DNA of 64,000 bases from Nonomuraea jabiensis (GTDB taxonomy: Bacteria; Actinomycetota; Actinomycetes; Streptosporangiales; Streptosporangiaceae), in assembly GCF_014204795.1 (NCBI RefSeq), contig NZ_JACHMB010000001.1, positions 10,180,501 to 10,244,500 on the forward strand. The letters are read 5' to 3'. Numbering within the stretch: position 1 is the stretch's first letter; each line of letters begins with the position of its first letter. Positions 18,288 through 24,995 of this stretch are shown here, piece by piece. The position numbers and the translations under genes are program-made. The notes below the pieces were generated by a model. The model saw nothing but the letters and a program-made list of their open reading frames with translations, was not told where the DNA came from and did no database searches.

Positions 18288-19962
18288 CCGTACGGGGTCC
18301 GGCATCCTGCGGACCGCACTGCGACGCAACGCGGGCGCCATGGCCTGGGGCACCCTCCTCATGGGCATGTACCAGGCCGGCGAGACCGCCTTCCCCATCG
18401 CGCTCGGCCTGATCGTCGAGCACACCCTGCGCGAGCGCAGCCTCGGCTCGCTCGCGCTGTCGATCGCCGCGCTGGCCGTGATCATCACGACCGTGTCGCT
18501 GTCGTGGCGGTTCGGGATGCGCATCCTGCAGAAGGCCAACACGACCGAGGCGCACCGCTGGCGGGTGCGGGTCGCGGCCTGCGGGCTGCAGCCCGTGGCC
18601 AGGGACGCCGACCTCAAGTCCGGCGAGGTCCTGACCATCGCCACCGAGGACGCCGACCAGACCGCGGACATCATCGAGGTCGTGCCGCTGCTGATCAGCT
18701 CGCTGGTCGCGGTGCTGGTCACGGCGGTCGCCCTGGGCATGGCCAACGTGTGGCTCGGCGTGCTGGTGATCGTGGGGACCGTCGCGATCCTGTCGATCCT
18801 GAGCGTGCTGTCCAAGCGGATCGGCGCCGGCACCCGCGAGCAGCAGGCCCGGGTGGCGCGGGCGGGTGCGAAGGTCGCCGACCTGATCAGCGGCCTGCGC
18901 CCGCTGCACGGCTTCGGCGGCACCCACGCGGCGTTCCTGTCCTACCGGAAGGTCAGCACGGAGGCGAGGAGCCAGGCGGTCACCGTCGCCAAGGTGAACG
19001 GCGCGTACGCGGGCGCCGCGCAGACGCTCAACGCGGTCCTCGCCACCGCGGTGACCCTGACGGCGGGGTGGCTGGCGTTCGACGGCCGGATCACCATCGG
19101 GCAGCTCGTCATGGCCGTGGGGCTGGCGCAGTTCATCATGGAACCGCTCAAGCTGTTCTCCGAGATGCCGAAGTACGTGATGATCGCGCGCGCGTCGGCC
19201 GAGCGGATGGCGCTGGTGCTGGCCGCGCCCGCGGTGATGACCCCGGGGACGGAGCGCCCGGCCGCGGGCGGGGACCTGGAGGTCGACGGCGTCCGGTACG
19301 GGTCGCTGCGGGAGCTGAAGTTCCACGTCTCCGCCGGGGAGTTCGTGGCGATCGCCGCCTACCAGCCGCGCGCGGCGGCCGAGCTCGTGTCGATCCTGGC
19401 CGTGAACGTCCCGCCCGGCGCGTACGGGGGCGTGGTGCGGGTCGGCGGGCGGGAGGTCGCGGACCTGTCGATCGAGGCGGTCCGCGAGCGCATGCTGGTG
19501 AACCCGTACGACGGGGAGATCTTCGCGGGCACCCTGCGCACGAACATCGACCCGGCGGGCACCGGCCGCCTGGTGCCGGCGGCCGTCGAGGCGTCCATGC
19601 TGGTCGACGTCGTCGCCCTGCACCCCGAAGGGCTCGACTACGGCGTCCGCGACCGCGGCGCCAACCTCTCCGGCGGGCAGCGCCAGCGGCTGTCGCTGGC
19701 GCGCGCGCTCGCCGCCGACGCCGACATCCTCGTCCTGCACGACCCGACGACGGCCGTGGACGCGGTCACCGAGCAGCTCATCGCGCGCAACGTCGCCGAG
19801 CTGCGCCGGGGCCGCACCACCGTCGTGATCACCAGCAGCCCGGCCCTCCTGGACGCCGCCGACCGGGTCCTCGTCCTGGACGACGGCGTCATCACGGCGG
19901 AGGACACCCATCGCAACCTGCTCACCACCGACGAGAACTACAGCCTGGCCGTGGCCAGGTGA
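18274..19962 (+). CDS. cchI: ABC exporter half with intact LSGGQ but degenerate Walker A/B (CchI-like)
   Basis: About 562 aa: six-helix membrane domain, then an NBD. The signature LSGGQRQR is intact (about 466). The Walker A region reads AAYQPRAAAE with no GxxGxGK(S/T), Walker B ends in HDPT with the catalytic Glu replaced by Pro, and the H-loop position reads ITSSP without His. It can supply a signature motif but cannot form its own ATP site. ATG 18274 overlaps the NRPS end by 14 nt; an in-frame ATG at 18226 would lie deep inside the NRPS. It matches cchI by position and completes the exporter with the gene at 5543. Confidence 0.88.
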   Translation: MTAPDRTGSGILRTALRRNAGAMAWGTLLMGMYQAGETAFPIALGLIVEHTLRERSLGSLALSIAALAVIITTVSLSWRFGMRILQKANTTEAHRWRVRVAACGLQPVARDADLKSGEVLTIATEDADQTADIIEVVPLLISSLVAVLVTAVALGMANVWLGVLVIVGTVAILSILSVLSKRIGAGTREQQARVARAGAKVADLISGLRPLHGFGGTHAAFLSYRKVSTEARSQAVTVAKVNGAYAGAAQTLNAVLATAVTLTAGWLAFDGRITIGQLVMAVGLAQFIMEPLKLFSEMPKYVMIARASAERMALVLAAPAVMTPGTERPAAGGDLEVDGVRYGSLRELKFHVSAGEFVAIAAYQPRAAAELVSILAVNVPPGAYGGVVRVGGREVADLSIEAVRERMLVNPYDGEIFAGTLRTNIDPAGTGRLVPAAVEASMLVDVVALHPEGLDYGVRDRGANLSGGQRQRLSLARALAADADILVLHDPTTAVDAVTEQLIARNVAELRRGRTTVVITSSPALLDAADRVLVLDDGVITAEDTHRNLLTTDENYSLAVAR

Positions 19963-19980
19963 ACCCAGAAGGGACGGAGC

Positions 19981-20190
19981 ATGACCACCAACCCGTTCGA
20001 CGACGCTGACGGCCGCTTCCTGGTCCTGGTGAACGCCGAGAACCAGCACTCCTTGTGGCCCTCCTTCGCGGAGGTCCCCGCCGGCTGGACCGTCGTCCTC
20101 CCCGAGAGCAGCCGTACCGCCTGCCTGGACTACATCGAGCGGCACTGGACCGACCTGCGCCCACGTTCGCTGGCCGAAAGGCTCAGCTGA
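19981..20190 (+). CDS. cchK: MbtH-like protein (CchK-like)
   Basis: 69-aa MbtH-family protein that binds NRPS adenylation domains and is often needed for their solubility or activity. Diagnostic residues are present: NAENQHSLWP, the W of AGWTVV, and DYIERHWTDLRP. It has a good ribosome site (AAGGGACGGAGC) 18 nt after the exporter stop and is the last gene of the siderophore operon. Its stop overlaps the 3' end of the convergent SGNH hydrolase gene by 8 nt, with no room for a separate terminator. Confidence 0.96.
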   Translation: MTTNPFDDADGRFLVLVNAENQHSLWPSFAEVPAGWTVVLPESSRTACLDYIERHWTDLRPRSLAERLS

Positions 20191-21289
20191 GGACGCAGCT
20201 CACCTGGGGCGGCGTGTTGGTCGCGTTGTTCCAGGTCGCGTTGAAGCCGAACGCGGTCGACGCGCCGACCGGCAGGCCGCCGTTGTAGGCGGCGTTGCGT
20301 GCCGTGACGGTGGCGCCGTTCTGCGTGAGCGCGGTGTTCCACGACTCGCGGACCTGCTGGCCGTCGGCGAAGGTGAGGGTCGTCGTCCAGGCGGAGGACG
20401 CGCGCGTGGAGGCGTTCTTCACGGTGACCTCGGCCTGGAAGGCGCCGCCCCACTGGGAGATCACCCGGTAGGTGGCGGCGCACCGGCCGTCACCAGGCGT
20501 CGGGGTCGGGGTCGGCGTCGGGGTCGGCGTCGGGGTCGGCGTCGGCGTGGGGGTGGGCGTGGTCGGCGGGATCACGCCGTCGAGCACCCGCGCCAGGGCC
20601 GGGTACCAGCGGTCGGCCATCTTCTGGAAGCCGGCGTCGTTGGGGTGCACCCCGTCGCCGGTGTCCGTGGCCGGGTCGAAGCCGGTCCACTGGTCCACGA
20701 CGACGATGGGTGACTGCGCGGTCGTGAGGCCGGCGGCCCAGCCCGGGATGGCGTTGTCGAGCGCCGTCACGCTGGCCGCGCAGGTGGGGCAGCCGGACGG
20801 GTTCATGGGGATGATCTGCGCCACGATGATCTTCATGTTGGGGTTGTTCGCGCGCATCTGACCGACCAGCTTCGTGTACGCGGCCAGCACGGTGCTGGTC
20901 GGGATGAAGCCGCCCCACATGTCGTTGGTGCCCAGGTGCATGAGGACGATGTCGGGCCTGGCCGCGGCCAGCCACGGCGGCAACTGGTTCTGGTCGGCGA
21001 TGCCGGTGGCGGAGTAGCCGCCGTGGCCCTCGTGGTCGCCGTCGTAGGTGTAGCCGTAGTTGCAGCCGCCGTCGGGGTCGCTGCCGACGAAGTCGATGCC
21101 GGTGTACCCGGTCGTCTGCAGGCGGTGCCAGAGCATGGCGCGCCAGCAGCCGGGCCCGGCGGTGATGGAGTCGCCGAGCGGCATGATGCGCACGGGCGCC
21201 GCCGCCGACGTGGCGGGCAGGGCTGCCCCGAGGGTGACCGCCAGCAGGAGCGCGGTGAGCAGGGCGTACAGGTGGGATCGGCGAAGCAT
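20183..21289 (-). CDS. Secreted SGNH/GDSL hydrolase with PT linker and C-terminal CBM2
   Basis: 368 aa. A Sec signal peptide (hydrophobic core LLTALLLAVTLGAAL, Ala-rich cleavage region) precedes an SGNH hydrolase: block I GDSITAG with nucleophile Ser, block III GTNDMW, block V DGVHPND with Asp/His. A linker of about 26 residues of alternating Pro-Thr, encoded by a GGGGTCGGCGTC-like tandem repeat near 20503-20556, joins a cellulose-binding CBM2 with conserved Trp residues. It probably deacetylates cellulose-associated hemicellulose (acetyl-xylan esterase-like), which is inference. Strong ribosome site GGGGAG before ATG. It lies downstream of the GH5 gene, separated by a hairpin. Confidence 0.9.
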   Translation of the reverse strand: MLRRSHLYALLTALLLAVTLGAALPATSAAAPVRIMPLGDSITAGPGCWRAMLWHRLQTTGYTGIDFVGSDPDGGCNYGYTYDGDHEGHGGYSATGIADQNQLPPWLAAARPDIVLMHLGTNDMWGGFIPTSTVLAAYTKLVGQMRANNPNMKIIVAQIIPMNPSGCPTCAASVTALDNAIPGWAAGLTTAQSPIVVVDQWTGFDPATDTGDGVHPNDAGFQKMADRWYPALARVLDGVIPPTTPTPTPTPTPTPTPTPTPTPTPGDGRCAATYRVISQWGGAFQAEVTVKNASTRASSAWTTTLTFADGQQVRESWNTALTQNGATVTARNAAYNGGLPVGASTAFGFNATWNNATNTPPQVSCVLS

Positions 21290-21310
21290 CGGTGACTCCC
21301 CGGGTGAGGC

Positions 21311-21341
21311 GGCCCGGCCCGCCCGGGTGGCGGGCCGGGCC
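21311..21341 (-). terminator. Hairpin after the GH5 gene
   Basis: A perfect 13-bp stem GGCCCGGCCCGCC (21311-21323) with its complement at 21329-21341 and a 5-nt loop. On the minus strand it follows the GH5 stop by 8 nt and precedes the SGNH hydrolase start by about 20 nt, so it could end or attenuate read-through between them. Confidence 0.65.
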
Positions 21342-21348
21342 TGGGGTT

Positions 21349-23136
21349 TTACGAGTAGGGGTTCTGGGTGAGCAGGTGTGCCTTGAAGCCCTCGCCGTAC
21401 GTGCTGGTGGGGGTGCCGTTGTAGTCGGTGATGAGGACGTTGCCCTGGCTGCAGCCCCACGGGTTCCAGGTCCAGGCCGTGTATCCGACGCCGTGCGCGT
21501 CGGCCCAGGCCATCACCTGGTCGATGTAGTCGTGGGCGCAGGAGTTCTGCCCGATCTCGCCGGCGTGCACGGGCACCTGCGCGGCCACGGCGCCGACCTG
21601 GCTGTTCCAGCAGGAGACGTTGGAGCAGGTGTTGAAGTTGTAGGTGTGCCAGGCGGCCATCAGGTTGCCGGCCGGGTCGGTCGGCTTGTACGTCAGCCAC
21701 TGGCTCAGGTCGTTCGACCAGGCCAGGCCGCCGAGCATGATGACGTTGGTGGCGCCGGTGGCGCGCACGGCGTTGACCAGCGACTGCATGCCGGCCACCT
21801 GGTAGCCGATGCCGGTGCAGGTGCCGCCGTCGCGCCAGCAGGTCCAGCCGGCGGTCGCGTTCCAGTTCGCGGCGGCGTCCGGGTAGGGCTCGTTGAACAG
21901 GTCGAAGATCACCGCGTTGTTGCCCTTGAACGCGTTGGCCACGCCGGTCCAGAACGTGGGCGCGTACTGCGCGTCGGGCATCGGCTTCTGGCAGGTGGCC
22001 GCGGTGTCGGAGCAGCCGGCGCCCTGACCGGTGTACTGGCCGTAGTTCCAGTGCATCTCCACGATCGGCGTGACGCCGTTGTTCACGAGCAGGTTCACGT
22101 AGTCCTTGACGTTCTGCTGGTACGCGGCGCCGCTGGGCGAGCCGTTGGTGCCGATCCAGCACTCCTCGTTCAGCGGGATCCGGACCGCGTGGATGTTCCA
22201 CGCCTTCATCGCGTCGATCGAGGCCTTGTCCACGGGGCCGCTGTCCCACATGCCCTTGCCCTGCACGCAGGCGAACTCGCCGCTGGCCCGGTTGACGCCG
22301 AGCAGCCGGTAGGTGTTGCCGTTGTTCGCGACCAGCTTGTTCCCGGAGACGTGCAGCGACGGCGCGGGGAGGTTGGTGCCGTCGTCGTCATCGGTCTCGG
22401 TGGCGTTGACCGTGACGGTGGTCAGGCCGGAGGAGGCGACGCTGATGGGCCGGGTGCCGTTCATCCTGTCGGTGTCCTGCGCGGCGCGGAGCGTCACGGT
22501 CTGCGCGGTGTTCCAGTTGGCCGTGGTGAAGGTCAGGGAGGCGCCGGCGCTCACGGTGATGTCGCTGTCGCCGGTGCCCGCGGTGCTGGTGACCGTCACG
22601 TTGCCGGTCGGCTGGGACTGCAGGCGGACCGTGTAGCTCGCGGTCCCGCCCTCGGGCACGTTCACGCTGGTCGGGGAGACGACCAGAGCCTGCTGCTGCG
22701 GGCCTCCGGTGCCGTTGCCGACGCACGTGACGCTGGGCGGCGGGTTGTTGGCGCCGCCGGTGTAGGTGCCGTTGAAGCCGACGGTCCACGTCGCCCCGGT
22801 GGCCTTGGCGGCGTTGTAGGAGGTCGGGTTGACGGTGACGGCCGCACCCGCCGGGGTGGGCGTGGCCGGGGCCGGCACGCCCTCCCACATCTGGGTGATC
22901 ACCTGGTTGTCGGGGAAGTCGAAGCTCAACGACCACTTGGTCAACGGGTCACCGGTGTTGGTGACCGTGATGTTGGCGCCGAAGGCGCTGCCGTTGTCCC
23001 AGACCTTGGAGTAGGTGGCCGAACACGACGCGGCGGCCTCGGCCGCGGTCTGCGCCGCGGCGAGGCCGAATCCGGCGAGCAGCACGGCGGCCGCGGCCGC
23101 CAAGGCTCTGCGCCACGAGTTCCGGTGAATGGACAT
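21349..23136 (-). CDS. Secreted GH5 endoglucanase/mannanase with N-terminal CBM2
   Basis: 595 aa. Signal peptide, CBM2 (about residues 37-140), a beta-rich Calx-beta-like module (about 150-255), then a GH5 catalytic domain. Catalytic acid DLFNEPY and nucleophile in PVHAGEIG are visible, together with the conserved MHWNYG and WTWNPWG segments. The enzyme cleaves beta-1,4-glucan or beta-mannan outside the cell; substrate cannot be fixed by eye. N-terminal CBM2 is less common than C-terminal. The gene has a CebR-type operator 26 nt upstream and is followed by the SGNH/CBM2 gene in the same direction, suggesting joint cellulose-induced expression. Confidence 0.9.
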   Translation of the reverse strand: MSIHRNSWRRALAAAAAVLLAGFGLAAAQTAAEAAASCSATYSKVWDNGSAFGANITVTNTGDPLTKWSLSFDFPDNQVITQMWEGVPAPATPTPAGAAVTVNPTSYNAAKATGATWTVGFNGTYTGGANNPPPSVTCVGNGTGGPQQQALVVSPTSVNVPEGGTASYTVRLQSQPTGNVTVTSTAGTGDSDITVSAGASLTFTTANWNTAQTVTLRAAQDTDRMNGTRPISVASSGLTTVTVNATETDDDDGTNLPAPSLHVSGNKLVANNGNTYRLLGVNRASGEFACVQGKGMWDSGPVDKASIDAMKAWNIHAVRIPLNEECWIGTNGSPSGAAYQQNVKDYVNLLVNNGVTPIVEMHWNYGQYTGQGAGCSDTAATCQKPMPDAQYAPTFWTGVANAFKGNNAVIFDLFNEPYPDAAANWNATAGWTCWRDGGTCTGIGYQVAGMQSLVNAVRATGATNVIMLGGLAWSNDLSQWLTYKPTDPAGNLMAAWHTYNFNTCSNVSCWNSQVGAVAAQVPVHAGEIGQNSCAHDYIDQVMAWADAHGVGYTAWTWNPWGCSQGNVLITDYNGTPTSTYGEGFKAHLLTQNPYS

Positions 23137-23161
23137 GGGGGGTTCTCCGTGACTTTATGGA

Positions 23162-23175
23162 TGGGAGCGCTCCCA
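23162..23175. promoter_or_regulatory. CebR-type operator of the GH5 gene
   Basis: TGGGAGCGCTCCCA is a perfect 14-bp palindrome identical to the cellulose-regulon operator bound by the LacI-type repressor CebR in Streptomyces and Thermobifida. It lies 26 bp before the GH5 start codon. No CebR gene is in the window. The neighbouring SGNH gene has no separate copy. Confidence 0.85.
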
Positions 23176-23318
23176 AACGTTCTTCCCGACCGGTCCGCTT
23201 CGCAAGAACGCGCCCGGTGCCGGGGACGGAGCAGCCGCGCCGACCTTGACTAAGGCGGCGAACGTTGCTGAAACTTTCATCCCGGCGGGTGGGGACCGTG
23301 GGGATACAGTGTGATCTC

Positions 23319-24995
23319 ATGAGCGGCGAGCGTTGGCTGCGCGTGCCGGTCGGGGACGAGGCTTCCCGGTGGCGCACGGTCGGCTCCAGCCGCACCGTCC
23401 TCGCGGTGGCGCGGACGGTGACCTCGGCCGGCCGGCTGCTGGAGATCCTGCCGCTGTTCCGGTCCGACCCTCGGGTGCAGGTGCTGTTCACCGTCGCGGC
23501 CGGCTCGGCCTTCGACGATGGCGTCGGTGACTACCTGCGCGGCGTCCAGGCGCGGGTCGTGCCCTGGTCGCAGGCCGTGGAGACGCCGTTCCACCTCGCC
23601 GTCTCGGCCAGCGCCAACGGCGCGTTGCACCAGCTGAAGGCCCCGCTGCTGGTGGTGCCGCACGGTGCCGGTCACAACCGGCTCCTCAGCCCGGCGGACG
23701 GCCCCGCGGGCGGGGTCTCGGGGCTGGCGCGGCGCCAGCTCGTTCATGAGGGCAGGATCGTGCCTGCGGCCATCGCCCTGTCGCATCATGAGCAACTGGC
23801 GCGGCTGGAGCGGGACTGCCCCGAGGCGCTCCCGCGGGCCGTGGTGGTCGGCGACCTGGTGTACGACAGGATCCGGGCCAACCTCGCCCGGCGCGACCGC
23901 TACCGGCGGGCTCTGGAGGTGGGCCCGGACCGCAAGCTGGTGCTGGTCAGCTCGACGTGGGGCGCGCACTCCCTGCTCGGCGCGAACAGCGACCTGGTGG
24001 CCCGGCTGGTGGCCGAGCTGCCCGTCGACGAATACCAGGTCGTGCTGGCGGCACACCCCAACGCCTGGTACGGCCACGGTGGCCTGCAGGTACGCCTGTG
24101 GCTGTCCGACGCCCGCGACGGCGGCCTGCTGCTGCTCCCGCCGCAGCAGGGCTGGCAGGCCGCGCTCGTGGCGTCGGACGTCATCGTGGGCGATCACGGC
24201 TCCGTCACCTTCTACGGCGCCGCCCTGGGCCGCCCGGTGCTCCTGGCCTCCTCCGGGCGCGAGGCCGGCGAGCTCGACCCCGGCTCCCCCACCGCCCTGC
24301 TGTCCGGGACGCTGCCCCGGCTGGACCCGGCCGGCGCCGTCCTGCCGCAGATCGAGCAGGTCATGGCGGCCCACCGATCGCACGACGACGTCACCGGACG
24401 CACCCTCGGCATGCCCGGCCAGGCTGAGGGCCTGCTGCGGCGCCTGGCGTACCGGCTGATGGAGCTGCCAGAGCCCGCCGCGCCCGCGACCGCCCGGCCG
24501 CTCGCCGAGCCGCTGCCCGAGCGCGGCGAGGTGCTCTCCTTCGAGGTGGAGGCGGTGGTCGGCGGCGACGGCGTGACCGTCCGCCGTTACCCCGCCGTCC
24601 TGGAGCGCCGATCCGGCGACCAGGTGCGGGACCCGCACCTGGTCGTGGACGCCGAGGAGGTGAACCCCCGGCTGCTGGAGAACGCCGCGATCGTGGTGGG
24701 CCGGGACCCGCGGCCGGGCTGGGCTCGGGAGACGCTGCGCCGCTACCCCGGCTGCTTCATGACGGCCGAGATCGCCGGCGGCAGGCCGGTCGTCCTGACG
24801 TTGAGGAGCGGAGAGCGGCTGCGGGTCGCCACCAGGCCGACCCGCGGCGGCGAGCCTGACCCGCGATGCCTGCCGTCGGCGGTGTACGGCTGGCTCGTGC
24901 GGGGCCGGAGCCGGGAGGACCTTCGCTCCGGGATCACCGTCCGGGTGGGCGACCGGCAGGTGGTCGTCAACTGCGGCGCCTGGGATCAGGGTTGA
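23319..24995 (+). CDS. Unknown protein with a GT-B-like (CDP-glycerol transferase-like) N-terminal region
   Basis: 558 aa from ATG 23319 (an in-frame ATG at 23265 is less likely). Residues about 20-350 read like a GT-B fold: an N-terminal Rossmann-like half, then KLVLVSSTWGAHS, QVVLAAHPN and the donor-site-like VIVGDHGSVTFYGAALGRPV, the pattern of CDP-glycerol glycerophosphotransferases. The last 150 residues are an unrecognised beta-rich domain. No signal peptide or membrane segment. It converges on the STAND ATPase gene and overlaps its 3' end by 10 bp. I cannot assign a substrate. Confidence 0.7.
   Translation: MSGERWLRVPVGDEASRWRTVGSSRTVLAVARTVTSAGRLLEILPLFRSDPRVQVLFTVAAGSAFDDGVGDYLRGVQARVVPWSQAVETPFHLAVSASANGALHQLKAPLLVVPHGAGHNRLLSPADGPAGGVSGLARRQLVHEGRIVPAAIALSHHEQLARLERDCPEALPRAVVVGDLVYDRIRANLARRDRYRRALEVGPDRKLVLVSSTWGAHSLLGANSDLVARLVAELPVDEYQVVLAAHPNAWYGHGGLQVRLWLSDARDGGLLLLPPQQGWQAALVASDVIVGDHGSVTFYGAALGRPVLLASSGREAGELDPGSPTALLSGTLPRLDPAGAVLPQIEQVMAAHRSHDDVTGRTLGMPGQAEGLLRRLAYRLMELPEPAAPATARPLAEPLPERGEVLSFEVEAVVGGDGVTVRRYPAVLERRSGDQVRDPHLVVDAEEVNPRLLENAAIVVGRDPRPGWARETLRRYPGCFMTAEIAGGRPVVLTLRSGERLRVATRPTRGGEPDPRCLPSAVYGWLVRGRSREDLRSGITVRVGDRQVVVNCGAWDQG

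Noticed and set aside
12717..18923. A 2068-aa minus-strand frame opposite the NRPS
   Set aside because: Antisense shadow of high-GC coding DNA: no domains, low-complexity Arg/Gly/Ala composition, and the plus strand codes a complete NRPS.
20503..20556. Short direct repeats that could look like a CRISPR array
   Set aside because: Contiguous GGGGTCGGCGTC-type units with no spacers; they encode the Pro-Thr linker of a CBM2 protein.
20183..22249. One 688-aa minus-strand frame joining the SGNH hydrolase with upstream sequence
   Set aside because: The real gene starts at ATG 21289 with a signal peptide and ribosome site; the rest lies inside the GH5 gene in another frame.
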